Part shown: positions 43,143 to 52,255 of the stretch, one piece after another | Layout of the letters: every line of letters begins with the position of its first letter | Numbering within the stretch: the first letter of the stretch is position 1 | From: Alistipes sp. dk3624 | Lineage (GTDB): Bacteria > Bacteroidota > Bacteroidia > Bacteroidales > Rikenellaceae | Assembly: GCF_009557455.1 (NCBI RefSeq) | Contig: NZ_CP045651.1 | Span: 62,001-126,000 of the forward strand | Reading direction: 5' to 3' | Length of the DNA: 64,000 bases | The notes under the pieces: model-generated | Database searches by the model: none | What the model was told of the DNA's origin: nothing | The model's input: the letters and a program-made list of their open reading frames with translations, nothing else | Position numbers and translations under genes: made by a program

Positions 43143-43994
43143 ATGAAATATACCGAATTTGTAATCGAGGCCGCCACCGAGTCGCAACGGGAGATGTTGA
43201 TCGCCGAATTGAGCGACTATCCGTTCGACGGCTTCACCGAAGAGGAGGATTGTTTGAAGGCCTATATTCCCGAGGCGGATTTTCGGATGTGGAGATCCGC
43301 GATCGAGGAGTCGCTCGAACGCAATCGCTGCCGGTATACGGCGGCGGAAGTTCCCGACCGGAACTGGAATACCGTCTGGGAATCCAATTTCGAGCCGATC
43401 GACGTCGAAGGACGTTGCCGGATACGCGCTCCTTTCCATTCGAAAAATCCCGCTTGCGAGTACGATGTGGAGATTATGCCGAAAATGTCGTTCGGCACGG
43501 GTCATCATGCGACCACCTATCTGATGGCGGCCGAAATTATGGATGTCGATTTTGCCGGAAAATCGGGACTGGATATGGGAAGCGGCACCGGGGTGCTTTC
43601 CATTCTGGCCGTGAAACGGGGAGCCGTACGGGTCGATGCCGTCGATATCGACGAGTGGGCATATCGCAACGGGACCGAGAATATAAAGGCCAACGGAATG
43701 GAAGGACGGATCGTCCCGTTGCAGGGCGACGCGTCTTTGCTGGCCGGGAAACGTTACGATTTCGTGCTGGCCAATATTAACCGCAACATTCTGCTGGCGG
43801 ATATGCCGGTTTATGCGGCGACGCTGACGCCGGGAGGAATGCTGCTGGTGAGCGGTATCCTCGAAGCCGATATTTCGGCTATCGAAAGCCGGGCGGCGGC
43901 GTGCGGGCTGGATGCCGACGGTGTGCGCAGGCGCAACGGTTGGGCGGCGGTGCGTTTTGTCAAGAATCGTATTACACCTGATAAAATCAATTGA
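43143..43994 (+). CDS. prmA: Ribosomal protein L11 methyltransferase
   Basis: 283 residues. It trimethylates ribosomal protein L11. An N-terminal substrate-recognition domain (1-100) is followed by the SAM domain: IMPKMSFGTGHHATTYLM, LDMGSGTGVLSILAVKRGA (SAM loop) and FVLANINRNILL in place of the usual NPPY. The frame stays open 42 codons upstream, but that part is not conserved and covers the promoter. ATG 43143 is chosen. Confidence 0.93.
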   Translation: MKYTEFVIEAATESQREMLIAELSDYPFDGFTEEEDCLKAYIPEADFRMWRSAIEESLERNRCRYTAAEVPDRNWNTVWESNFEPIDVEGRCRIRAPFHSKNPACEYDVEIMPKMSFGTGHHATTYLMAAEIMDVDFAGKSGLDMGSGTGVLSILAVKRGAVRVDAVDIDEWAYRNGTENIKANGMEGRIVPLQGDASLLAGKRYDFVLANINRNILLADMPVYAATLTPGGMLLVSGILEADISAIESRAAACGLDADGVRRRNGWAAVRFVKNRITPDKIN

Positions 43995-44018
43995 TTACTA
44001 ATTAAAAATTATGCGATC

Positions 44019-44591
44019 ATGAAAAAAATTGTTGTTGCAGTTGTCGCCATGCTGGCGATCGGAACCTCTTCGTTTGCACAGGGATTCGGCTGGGGTGTCA
44101 AGGCCGGTCTGAACGTTTCGGGAATGAATAATACCGGACTCGATTCGAAGACCGGACTCACGGCCGGCGTATTCGTCGACTACCGGTTCAACGATTGGAT
44201 CGGGATGTCTGCCGACCTGCTCTTCTCGCGCGAAGGCGCTATGCTGAAAAGCGGCGGAGACAAGTACATCGCCAAGACCAACTACCTGAATTTGCCGATC
44301 CTGGCCAAATTCTACGTGCTCGACCAACTGGCATTCAACATCGGTATCCAGCCGGGCGTGCTGTTGTCCGGCAAAGATAAGGTTAAAGAGAGCGGCGAAG
44401 AGACGGCTTTCACGACGACCAATAACTATAAGTCGTTCGATTTCGCATTCCCCGTGGGCGTAAGCTATGAATTTTTCAATAAGCTGATTCTGGATGCCCG
44501 TTACAACATCGGTGTGGCGAACATCTCCGCCGGCGAAGGAGGAAAAGTTCATAATAACGTGTTCGCCCTTACGCTCGGTTACCGTTTCTAA
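44019..44591 (+). CDS. Outer-membrane beta-barrel protein (porin family, OMP_b-brl type)
   Basis: 190 residues. Signal peptide MKKIVVAVVAMLAIGTSSFAQ, then an eight-strand-type barrel: GFGWGVKAGLNVSGM, TAGVFVDYRFNDWIGMSADLLFS, YLNLPILAKFYV, and a C-terminal aromatic strand NNVFALTLGYRF for BAM recognition. The family is abundant in Bacteroidota; transport specificity cannot be given. It lies 24 bases after prmA but ends at a strong terminator. Confidence 0.9.
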   Translation: MKKIVVAVVAMLAIGTSSFAQGFGWGVKAGLNVSGMNNTGLDSKTGLTAGVFVDYRFNDWIGMSADLLFSREGAMLKSGGDKYIAKTNYLNLPILAKFYVLDQLAFNIGIQPGVLLSGKDKVKESGEETAFTTTNNYKSFDFAFPVGVSYEFFNKLILDARYNIGVANISAGEGGKVHNNVFALTLGYRF

Positions 44592-44630
44592 CCGGACGTG
44601 TCCGGCTATGTGGTCGGAGCGTATGAAAAT

Positions 44631-44665
44631 AAAAACCCATCTTCCGTGAAGGAAGATGGGTTTTT
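44631..44665. terminator. Bidirectional terminator between convergent genes
   Basis: A perfect 15-bp stem, AAAAACCCATCTTCC (44631-44645) with GGAAGATGGGTTTTT (44651-44665), loop GTGAA. It has A-runs and T-runs on both sides, so it can stop transcription from the OMP gene and from the YhiM-like gene. Confidence 0.9.
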
Positions 44666-44680
44666 GCTGTTTTTTGAAGG

Positions 44681-45727
44681 TTATTTGGATTTTTTCGCGC
44701 CGCTTTCGAGGATGCTGACGATCGAGAAAAGCGTGAAACAGATCGCTCCGAGACCGACGATTACCCGGGCGGGAACGAAAAATTTCTCTTTGTAAACAGC
44801 TTCTTCGAACAGAAACGAAGCGAGGAACAGACAGATCAAGGCCGTCAGTACCGGGATCAGCGGGATACGCGCGGCCAGCGGAAATTCGGCTTTCCATATT
44901 TTAACCAGCAAGATGACCTTGCTGGAAATGCTGTAACAAACCAGGCCCAGGCCGATCAGGACGAATCCGACGAAGTCGCGGGTTTGGCCGTAATAGACGA
45001 AGATCACGATCAGTCCCCAGATCGTGGCGATCGTGCCCATGATCAGCACCAGTCTCGGCCAGATCTTTTTTTCCCGGTCCGCATAGACGTTCCTCTCCTG
45101 ACGGACAATGCTGGCGACCAATGCGATCAGCGAGGTGCAGATACAGGCGATACCCCCCATCACGCTTCCGGCTACGAAATGAGGCGTGCTGCCTCCGGCC
45201 AGCAGAACGATCGTCCAGGCCCAGGCCAGCGCCGCGAAGAATGCGGCGATCGATTCGAAAATCAGCTCCTGCTGTTGGGTAAATCCTTTGGCGTTGATCT
45301 CGCGGCTCGGCGAAGTGCTGTTTTCGGGGATCAGCGAGAAACGCGTGGATACGGTGGCCGCCGTCGCGACGCATCCGGTGATTAACCCCAGTCCGCAGAC
45401 GATGTGCCCCGCTACGAAAAATTCGGCGACTTCGGTGTCTTTGAAAATCGCGATGCCGCAGATGAACGTGGCGAGGGCTACGGAGTATCCGAGAATCGGC
45501 AGAAAATACTTGGCGAACGGATTGTACGTGTGGATGATCTGGCGGATGATCGTGGCGGCCGTCGCAAACAGTGCGATGCAGATCGATCCGAGGAAGAAAA
45601 CGACCGGGCCGGCGATCATCCGCGAAGAGTCGTCGCCCCACAGGTAGATGTAGCCGCCGTAAAAAAAGCAAAACAGGGCCATTACAAGCGGTATGGCTCT
45701 GAACAATACGCTGATTCCGTAATTCAT
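44681..45727 (-). CDS. YhiM-family inner-membrane protein (DUF2776)
   Basis: 348 residues with ten or so membrane segments. It closely resembles E. coli YhiM, an inner-membrane protein linked to acid resistance at low temperature. Shared stretches include FVLIGLGLVCYSI, ARIPLIPVLTALICLFLASFL and FFVPARVIVGLGAICFTLFSIVSILE at the C-terminus, and ATAATIIRQIIHTYN near the N-terminus. The family is best known in enterobacteria. ATG 45727 is preferred; the 14 codons before it are polar. It shares a terminator with the OMP gene and diverges from the DUF2059 gene. Confidence 0.85.
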   Translation of the reverse strand: MNYGISVLFRAIPLVMALFCFFYGGYIYLWGDDSSRMIAGPVVFFLGSICIALFATAATIIRQIIHTYNPFAKYFLPILGYSVALATFICGIAIFKDTEVAEFFVAGHIVCGLGLITGCVATAATVSTRFSLIPENSTSPSREINAKGFTQQQELIFESIAAFFAALAWAWTIVLLAGGSTPHFVAGSVMGGIACICTSLIALVASIVRQERNVYADREKKIWPRLVLIMGTIATIWGLIVIFVYYGQTRDFVGFVLIGLGLVCYSISSKVILLVKIWKAEFPLAARIPLIPVLTALICLFLASFLFEEAVYKEKFFVPARVIVGLGAICFTLFSIVSILESGAKKSK

Positions 45728-45931
45728 ATGTCTTGTTTTAATGGTTGAACATTGCCGGTTTTCATTCAAAAACTGCGCCCCGTTGTTTTTTTATAAAAAA
45801 GAGAAGATTATTTTGCGGATATTCGATTTATCGTTACATTTAACGTATTGCTATCTTTATTTATTCGGACGTACCGCACGACCTGCGGCGTAAAGAAGGA
45901 AATGATCGAGTATGGATTTTAAATCGAAAAA

Positions 45932-46384
45932 ATGAAAAAGTTGGTTTTACTGTGCGGAGCCCTTGCGCTGCTCGCGTTGGAAGTTCGGGCGCAAACGCCG
46001 GAGTATACGGCGAAAATGACGAGAATGCTGGAACTTTCGGGTTCCGATGCGGTTATGAAAGAACTGCCGAAACAGATGATCGGCATGATGAAGCAGCAGG
46101 TGCCCGCAATGCCGGATTCCGTTTCGCGGCAGATCGAGGATCTGATGGCGGAATACTTTCCGAAAATGCTCGAAATGATGACCCCGATCTACGCCAAGTA
46201 TTACACCGAGGAGGATCTGGACGGACTGATCGCGTTTTACGAAAGCCCGCTGGGGAAGAAAATGGCTTCGACGCAACCGTTGATTTTAAAGGAGGTGATG
46301 GGCGTGGTGCCGCAGTGGGCCGCCGAATTTGGCAGTAAAATGTCTGAGATCGTAAAGTCGGCCAAAATACAGACGCAGCCGTAA
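45932..46384 (+). CDS. Exported DUF2059 protein
   Basis: 150 residues. Signal peptide MKKLVLLCGALALLALEVRAQ, then a helical DUF2059 domain (YTAKMTRMLELSGSDAVMKELPKQMIGMMKQQVP, YTEEDLDGLIAFYESPLGKKMASTQPLILKEVM). Function unknown. TATCTTTA at 45852-45859 is a possible -7 box. A hairpin terminator follows. Confidence 0.88.
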   Translation: MKKLVLLCGALALLALEVRAQTPEYTAKMTRMLELSGSDAVMKELPKQMIGMMKQQVPAMPDSVSRQIEDLMAEYFPKMLEMMTPIYAKYYTEEDLDGLIAFYESPLGKKMASTQPLILKEVMGVVPQWAAEFGSKMSEIVKSAKIQTQP

Positions 46385-46407
46385 TCGGACGGGCCGTCGT
46401 GCTACCG

Positions 46408-46443
46408 GGCGGCCGCTCCAAATGGGGCGGTCGCCTTCGTTTC
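46408..46443 (+). terminator. Terminator after the DUF2059 gene
   Basis: A 12-bp stem with two G-T pairs, 46408-46419 with 46424-46435, loop AAAT, followed by TTCGTTTC. The T-run is imperfect. Confidence 0.55.
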
Positions 46444-46545
46444 GGAAAGAGACGTCATCTGGATGAACTGCATCGGGTGCCGACGCGGAACCTGTCGATG
46501 AAAAAGGGGCGTTGGTCGATGGAAATGCGGGATACTTATATTTCA

Positions 46546-46577
46546 TTTGCCGTACGGATCGGATAAAATTATGTTTG
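46546..46577 (+). promoter_or_regulatory. Promoter of the tolC-macAB operon
   Basis: TTTG (46546-46549), 20-bp spacer, TATGTTTG (46570-46577): a full match to the phylum promoter consensus. It lies 30 bases before the tolC-like start codon. Confidence 0.75.
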
Positions 46578-46601
46578 CATTGAGAAATCTCATAATGCAA
46601 A
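46574..46601. promoter_or_regulatory. Operator-like inverted repeat overlapping the efflux promoter
   Basis: TTTGCATT (46574-46581) and AATGCAAA (46594-46601) form a perfect 8-bp inverted repeat with a 12-base centre that contains GAG/CTC. It covers the -7 box and the likely start site, where a repressor would block transcription. No regulator has been tied to it. Confidence 0.5.
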
Positions 46602-46607
46602 CCGAAT

Positions 46608-47936
46608 ATGATAAACAGATTTAAACCGATTCCGGCCCTTTGTCTCCTGCTGTTCGCGGGACAGGCGGCGTGGGCCCAGTCGCCGGGAGGATGGTCGCTC
46701 CGCAAATGCATCGACTATGCGCGGGAAAACAATATCCAGGTACATTCGACTCAAGTGACCCAGCAGAGTTCACAGGAAGACCTGGCGGAAGCCAAGGCTA
46801 AACGGGTGCCTTCGCTGGATTTCTCGACGTCGCAGAATTACGTCAATCAGAAAAGCGAAAAGACGGACGGGAATTTCGAAGCTAACGGAACCTATTCCGG
46901 AAATTATGCGTTGAAGACCGGCATCACCATCTACAACGGGAGCAAGCTGACCAATTCGCTGCGGCAACAAGAGGTGATCAACAAAAGCCGGCAGTTCCAG
47001 GTCGATATGGCTCGGAACGACATTGAGATCGCCGTGACGCAGGCCTATCTGAACATCCTGTACGCCAATGAAAACGTGAAGATCAGCCGACAGACCGTCG
47101 AGTCGTCCGCCGCGCAGTTGGAGCGTTCGAAGGCGTTGCTGGAAGCCGGCTCGATCGCTCCGAGCGATTATGCCCAGATGGAGTCGCAGTACAGCAGCGA
47201 CAAATATCAACTGACGGTTAGCCAAACATCGCTGGATCAGAATATTCTGACTCTTAAACAGTTGCTCGAACTGGGATTGGACGAATCTTTCGACGTGCAG
47301 TTTCCCGACCTGAGCAGCGAGGACGTGTTGGCCGAAGTGCCGGCGCTGGACCGGGTGTACCAGCGGGCGTTGGAGGTGATGCCTCAGGTCGAAAACAGCC
47401 GTTTGAACGTGGAGTCGGCCCAGTTGGGCGAGAAGATCGCTGCCGGAGACGGACTGCCGAGCCTGACGGCCAGCGCATCGATCGGTACCGGGAATATTTC
47501 GGGAACGAACTACTCTTTCTACAATCAGTTGAATAACAAGTTGAATGAGAATGTGGGCATTACGCTCAGCGTTCCCATTTTCAACAATCGTAAGGCGAAG
47601 TCGTCGATCGCACGGTCGCGTTTGCAAACCCGTCAGGCCGAACTCGATTACCAGAGCATGGAAAAGGATCTGCTGAAAGACGTCGAGTCGCTGTACCAGG
47701 ATGCCGTTTCGGCGCAGAGCCGCTACCTGGCTGCCAACGACAAAGTAAAATCGGCCGAAACCAGTTACGGTTTGGTGCTGGCTCAATTCAACGAAGGGAT
47801 GAAAAATACGGTCGAACTGCTGACCGAGAAGAACAACTACCTGTCGGCGCAGCAGGAACAGATCCAGGCCAAGTATCAGGCCGTGCTGTCGATCAAACTG
47901 CTGAACTTCTACCAGAACGAACCGATTACGCTGTAA
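46608..47936 (+). CDS. TolC-family outer-membrane efflux protein
   Basis: 442 residues. Signal peptide ending AWAQ, then the two-fold repeated coiled-coil architecture of TolC channels (WSLRKCIDYARENNIQVHSTQV, and SKALLEAGSIAPSDYAQMESQYSS at the end of the first half). The second half carries VGITLSVPIFNNRKAKSSIARSRLQ. It is the outer-membrane exit duct for the MacA/MacB proteins encoded directly after it. It heads the operon behind a consensus promoter. Confidence 0.95.
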   Translation: MINRFKPIPALCLLLFAGQAAWAQSPGGWSLRKCIDYARENNIQVHSTQVTQQSSQEDLAEAKAKRVPSLDFSTSQNYVNQKSEKTDGNFEANGTYSGNYALKTGITIYNGSKLTNSLRQQEVINKSRQFQVDMARNDIEIAVTQAYLNILYANENVKISRQTVESSAAQLERSKALLEAGSIAPSDYAQMESQYSSDKYQLTVSQTSLDQNILTLKQLLELGLDESFDVQFPDLSSEDVLAEVPALDRVYQRALEVMPQVENSRLNVESAQLGEKIAAGDGLPSLTASASIGTGNISGTNYSFYNQLNNKLNENVGITLSVPIFNNRKAKSSIARSRLQTRQAELDYQSMEKDLLKDVESLYQDAVSAQSRYLAANDKVKSAETSYGLVLAQFNEGMKNTVELLTEKNNYLSAQQEQIQAKYQAVLSIKLLNFYQNEPITL

Positions 47937-47957
47937 ACAATCAAAAAAACATAATTC

Positions 47958-49133
47958 ATGAAAACATTGAAGAAAATAGGAATCGCCATCGTCGTAATCG
48001 CCGTACTGGCTGTCGCTGCATTCCTGATCCTGCGCAAAAGCGAAAAGCCGCAGATGAAATACAAAACGGCGGAAATACACCGGGGGTCGATCGTGAATAC
48101 CGTTACCGCGACGGGTACCATCGAACCGATCGTCCAGGTGGAGGTAGGTACGCAGGTATCGGGCATCATCAATCATATTTATGTGGATTACAACTCGGTG
48201 GTGAAAAAAGGCGAGGTGATCGCCGAATTGGACAAAACGACGTTGGAGGCGGATTTGGCGTCCAGTTCCGCGACTTTGCAGTCCAATAAGACGGAATACG
48301 AATATCAGGAGAAAAACTTTCTGCGTATCAAAGGGCTGCACGAAAAGAAGATGGTCAGCGATACCGATTACGAGACGGCCGAATACCAATACAATAAAGC
48401 GAAAAGCAGTTATGAAAAATCGCAGTCGGATATTACCAAGGCGCGGCAGAATCTGGAGTATGCGACGATCTATTCGCCGATCGACGGCGTGGTGATCGAC
48501 CGTGCGGTCGAAGAAGGGCAGACCGTTGCCGCCAGTTTCAACACCCCTACCCTGTTTACGATCGCCAACGATTTGCGCCAGATGCGCGTGATCGCCGACG
48601 TGGACGAGGCCGACATCGGAGGCGTGGTCGAGGGGCAGCAGGCGACGTTCACCGTCGATGCCTTCCCGGAGGATGTTTTCAAAGGATCGGTAACGCAGGT
48701 GCGTCTGCAGCCGACCACCGAGTCGAATGTGGTTACCTATGAAGTGGTTGTCGACGCTCCGAATCCGGATCTGAAGCTAAAGCCGGGACTGACGGCCAAC
48801 CTGACGATCTATACGATGCAGAAGGATAGTGTGTTGTTGGTGCCTTTGAAAGCGTTGCGTTTCCTGCCGGAGAATGCCCCGGAACCGGTCGCAGATTCGG
48901 CCAATCCGCGTGCGCGGGTTTTATGGACGCAGTCGCCGCAGGGATTGCAGCCGGTAAATGTCACGACCGGCGACAACGACGGGATTTTTGCTGAAATAAC
49001 GGGCGATATCAAAGAGGGCGACAAAGTAGTTACCGGCGTGGATATCGGAGTGGCGTCGATTTCGGACGGACAGGGCGAAGCGAATCCGTTTATGCCGTCT
49101 CCTCCGGGGGCGCGTAAGAATGCGAAAAAATAG
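47958..49133 (+). CDS. Periplasmic adaptor (membrane fusion) protein, MacA-like
   Basis: 391 residues. An N-terminal membrane anchor (KKIGIAIVVIAVLAVAAFLIL) is followed by a biotinyl-lipoyl-like domain (VTATGTIEPIVQVEVGTQVSGIINHIYVDYNSVVKKGEVIAELD), a long coiled-coil hairpin (about 90-170), the second lipoyl half (ARQNLEYATIYSPIDGVVIDRAVEEGQTV) and a beta-barrel domain. It bridges the inner-membrane MacB transporter and TolC. It lies 21 bases after the tolC-like gene. Confidence 0.95.
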   Translation: MKTLKKIGIAIVVIAVLAVAAFLILRKSEKPQMKYKTAEIHRGSIVNTVTATGTIEPIVQVEVGTQVSGIINHIYVDYNSVVKKGEVIAELDKTTLEADLASSSATLQSNKTEYEYQEKNFLRIKGLHEKKMVSDTDYETAEYQYNKAKSSYEKSQSDITKARQNLEYATIYSPIDGVVIDRAVEEGQTVAASFNTPTLFTIANDLRQMRVIADVDEADIGGVVEGQQATFTVDAFPEDVFKGSVTQVRLQPTTESNVVTYEVVVDAPNPDLKLKPGLTANLTIYTMQKDSVLLVPLKALRFLPENAPEPVADSANPRARVLWTQSPQGLQPVNVTTGDNDGIFAEITGDIKEGDKVVTGVDIGVASISDGQGEANPFMPSPPGARKNAKK

Positions 49134-49159
49134 ATTTTCCTACTTATAAGGATTTGATC

Positions 49160-49906
49160 ATGGAAAAGTATATTATACGGGTTGAGAACCTCCGCAGGGA
49201 TTTCGTCGTGGGCGGTGAAACGGTGCATGCGTTGCGCGGGGTGTCGTTCAGCATCCGGGAAGGGGAATTCGTTACGATCATGGGAACCAGCGGCTCCGGC
49301 AAGTCGACGCTGTTGAACCTGCTCGGGTGTCTGGATACGGCGACCGCGGGCGAATACTACCTGGACGGGATTTCGGTGCGCGAGATGAGTCGTAACGACC
49401 GCGCTACGTTGCGTAACCGTAAGATCGGCTTCGTATTCCAGTCCTACAACCTGTTGCCGAAGACGACGGCGCTCGAAAACGTCGAACTGCCGTTGTTCTA
49501 CAATCCGTCGGTTTCGGCGCGCGATCGCAAAGAACGTTCTATCAATGCTTTGCATGAAGTGGGACTTGCCGACCGAATTCATCACCGGTCGAACCAGATG
49601 TCCGGCGGCCAGCAGCAGCGGGTGGCCATCGCGCGGGCCCTGGTGAACGATCCGGTGATGATTCTGGCCGACGAGGCGACGGGTAACCTCGATACGCGGA
49701 CGTCGTTCGAGATCCTGACGCTTTTTCAAAAGCTGCACAGGGAAGGGCGTACGATCGTTTTCGTAACGCACAATCCGGAGATCGCCGAGTTCTGCAGCCG
49801 CAACATCGTGCTGCGCGACGGGCGGATCGTCGAGGACGTGCAGAATACGCAAGTCCGTTCCGCCAAAGAAGTACTCGATTCGCTGCCGCAGGACAGCGGC
49901 CAATAA
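49160..49906 (+). CDS. ABC transporter ATP-binding protein (MacB/LolD type)
   Basis: 248 residues. Walker [10 protein letters not shown] (42-50), Q-loop [21 protein letters not shown], signature [15 protein letters not shown], Walker [14 protein letters not shown] and the switch histidine in FVTHNPE. It powers the permease encoded 10 bases later; in E. coli MacB both parts are in one chain, here they are separate. ATG 49160 is used; a TTG two codons earlier is less likely. Confidence 0.96.
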   Translation: MEKYIIRVENLRRDFVVGGETVHALRGVSFSIREGEFVTIMGTSGSGKSTLLNLLGCLDTATAGEYYLDGISVREMSRNDRATLRNRKIGFVFQSYNLLPKTTALENVELPLFYNPSVSARDRKERSINALHEVGLADRIHHRSNQMSGGQQQRVAIARALVNDPVMILADEATGNLDTRTSFEILTLFQKLHREGRTIVFVTHNPEIAEFCSRNIVLRDGRIVEDVQNTQVRSAKEVLDSLPQDSGQ

Positions 49907-49916
49907 AACGGGGATT

Positions 49917-51137
49917 ATGAATTACAAGAATCTGATAAAAATTGCGCTGAAAGCGCTTTCGAACAATAAGTTCAGGGGCTTTTTGACGATGCTCGGGATC
50001 ATCATCGGCGTCGCGTCGGTGATCGCGATGCTGGCCATCGGTCAGGGGTCGAAACGCAGTATTCGGGAGCAGATTTCCGAAATGGGATCGAACATGATCA
50101 TGGTACATCCGGGAGCCGGCCGTTTCGGCGGCGTACGTCAGAGCGCCAGTAGTATGCAGACGCTAAAAATGGAGGATTACCAGACCATTATTCACGAGGC
50201 TTCCTATATCAGCGCCTGCTCGCCGGTGGTGAACAGCAGCGGACAGGTCGTCAACGGGGCCAACAACGCCCCTACTTCGGTCTACGGCATCAACCAGGAC
50301 TATATGGAGATTCGAAAATATTCGGTCGGCGAAGGCGAAATGTTCACCGATCAGGATATCCGGCGGGCCGCCAAAGTGTGCGTGGTCGGGAAAACCGTGG
50401 TCGAGAACCTGTTTACGAACGGTGAGGATCCGCTCGGCAAGACGATCCGTTTCGGGAAGATTCCGTTCAAAATCATCGGCGTGCTGACGCCGAAAGGCTA
50501 TAATTCGATGGGACAGGATCAGGACGACCTCATACTGGCTCCGTATACTACCGTGCAGAAACGTATTCTGGCGATCACTTATCTGCAGGGAATTTTCGCA
50601 TCGGCTATCAGCGAAGAGATGTCCGGCGAGGCGATCGACGAACTGACGGCCATCCTGCGGCAGAACCATAAGATCAAGGCGGGGGACGACGACGATTTCA
50701 ACATCCGTTCGCAGGAAGAACTGAGTTCGATGTTGAGTTCGACGACCGACCTGATGACCATCCTGCTGGCCTGTATCGCGGGCATATCGCTGTTGGTCGG
50801 CGGGATCGGGATCATGAACATCATGTACGTGTCGGTAACCGAGCGTACCCGGGAGATCGGGTTGCGGATGTCGATCGGAGCCAAAGGACGGCATATCCTG
50901 TGGCAATTTCTGATTGAAGCCGTGATTATCAGCGTGATGGGCGGTATTATCGGAGTCGTTCTCGGGATCGGGGCGTCGGCAGTGATTAAGCATGCGGCCG
51001 GCTGGCCGGTATTCGTGCAGCCCTATTCGGTGATTTTGTCGTTCGCCGTCTGCACCGTGACCGGAATCTTTTTCGGGTGGTATCCGGCCCAGAAGGCCTC
51101 GAACCTCGACCCGATCGAAGCGATCCGCTACGAATAG
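49917..51137 (+). CDS. ABC transporter permease (MacB/FtsX type)
   Basis: 406 residues. First transmembrane helix (about 15-45, GFLTMLGIIIGVASVIAMLAIGQGSK), a large periplasmic MacB_PCD domain (about 50-270), and three more helices in the FtsX-like domain (MTILLACIAGISLLVGGIGIMNIMYVSVTERTREIGLRMSIGA, then two near the C-terminus ending YPAQKASNLDPIEAIRYE). Together with the ATPase, adaptor and TolC it makes a tripartite efflux system for peptides, macrolides or other envelope molecules; the cargo is not known. Confidence 0.96.
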   Translation: MNYKNLIKIALKALSNNKFRGFLTMLGIIIGVASVIAMLAIGQGSKRSIREQISEMGSNMIMVHPGAGRFGGVRQSASSMQTLKMEDYQTIIHEASYISACSPVVNSSGQVVNGANNAPTSVYGINQDYMEIRKYSVGEGEMFTDQDIRRAAKVCVVGKTVVENLFTNGEDPLGKTIRFGKIPFKIIGVLTPKGYNSMGQDQDDLILAPYTTVQKRILAITYLQGIFASAISEEMSGEAIDELTAILRQNHKIKAGDDDDFNIRSQEELSSMLSSTTDLMTILLACIAGISLLVGGIGIMNIMYVSVTERTREIGLRMSIGAKGRHILWQFLIEAVIISVMGGIIGVVLGIGASAVIKHAAGWPVFVQPYSVILSFAVCTVTGIFFGWYPAQKASNLDPIEAIRYE

Positions 51138-51147
51138 CCGGGCCGGA

Positions 51148-51178
51148 TTGGCGGATTGAATAAAAACGCTTAAATTTA
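51148..51178 (+). promoter_or_regulatory. Promoter of the LytS/LytTR two-component genes
   Basis: TTG (51148-51150), 20-bp spacer, TAAATTTA (51171-51178), ending 10 bases before the kinase ATG. The -7 box differs from consensus in its last base. Confidence 0.5.
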
Positions 51179-51188
51179 CGGAAACAAA

Positions 51189-52253
51189 ATGAACATGCCT
51201 CAGAGTAAAAAGAACCGGTTTTTCCAGATTGCAATCCATTCGATCGCCTGGGGATTGATGTTCACGTCGCCGTTCTTTTTTGCGTACGGAAGGAATGACG
51301 CGACCTTTTCGTTGAGTCGATATCTCGATTTCTGTGTCGTTCCGGTGACGTTCATCATCGTGTTTTACATCAATTACTGCGTGTTGATCGACCGGCAGTT
51401 GTTCCGCAAGCATCTGGGACGTTTTATTCTGATGAACTTGCTGCTGATCGTCGCGGTAGACCTGTTCCAGCATTTCTGGCACGAGATTTTCCGACTGTAC
51501 GTTATGACCGATCTGCCCCGGAAGGGTGACGGACACCACGGCCCTCCGGCCTATTTTTTCCTGATGTGGAATTTTATGCTGCTGGCGCTGACGGTCGCTC
51601 TGAGCGTGGCGATCAAAATGACCGGTAACTGGTACCGTACCGAGGCCGAAAAGCAGGAGATCGAAAAGGAACGGACGCAGGCCGAACTGAAAAACCTGAA
51701 GAGTCAGTTGAATCCGCATTTCCTGTTCAATACGCTGAATAATATCTATGCGCTGATCCAGTTGAATCCCCCGCAGGCGCAGTATGCCGTCCACAGCCTG
51801 AGTCATTTGCTGCGTTACGTGTTGTACGACAACAATCAGAACTTGATCTCGCTCGACAAGGAGTTCGCATTTATGAAAAATTACATCGAGTTGATGAGCT
51901 TGCGGTTGTCGTCCGATCAGGTGAAATTGAATATCGACATTCCCGATGACGGCAGGGGGTATATGGTAGCTCCGCTGCTGTTCATCACGCTGATCGAGAA
52001 TGCGTTCAAGCATGGGGTAAGCCCGTCCGAAAAATCGTTCGTCAGCATTGCTTTCCGGATTACCGAAGCCGATACGCTGGTCTGCACGATCGAGAATAGC
52101 TATTTCCCGAAAGACGACCACGACCGCAGCGGTTCCGGGATCGGGCTCGACAATCTGCGTAAAAGGCTGAACCTGATTTATCCGAACCGGCACATTTTGC
52201 GGACGGAACGGCTGGGAAATCGTTATATGTCGCAACTGATTATAAACCTTTGA
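51189..52253 (+). CDS. LytS/YehU-type sensor histidine kinase
   Basis: 354 residues. Four membrane segments (about 14-32, 48-66, 79-95, 123-144) form the sensor. A short coiled coil (150-170) leads to the His_kinase domain with the phospho-acceptor H177 in QLNPHFLFNTLNNIYAL. The ATPase part follows (PLLFITLIENAFKHGVSPSEKS for the N-box, GSGIGLDNLRKRLNLIYP for the G-box). It acts with the LytTR regulator encoded next. Genetic position directly behind the macAB operon suggests it monitors or controls that pump, but this is inference. Confidence 0.93.
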   Translation: MNMPQSKKNRFFQIAIHSIAWGLMFTSPFFFAYGRNDATFSLSRYLDFCVVPVTFIIVFYINYCVLIDRQLFRKHLGRFILMNLLLIVAVDLFQHFWHEIFRLYVMTDLPRKGDGHHGPPAYFFLMWNFMLLALTVALSVAIKMTGNWYRTEAEKQEIEKERTQAELKNLKSQLNPHFLFNTLNNIYALIQLNPPQAQYAVHSLSHLLRYVLYDNNQNLISLDKEFAFMKNYIELMSLRLSSDQVKLNIDIPDDGRGYMVAPLLFITLIENAFKHGVSPSEKSFVSIAFRITEADTLVCTIENSYFPKDDHDRSGSGIGLDNLRKRLNLIYPNRHILRTERLGNRYMSQLIINL

Positions 52254-52255
52254 CG

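Noticed and set aside
46770-48389. 539-codon antisense frame across the tolC- and macA-like genes
   Set aside because: It spans two well-supported genes and their gap, and lacks any recognisable fold or start context.
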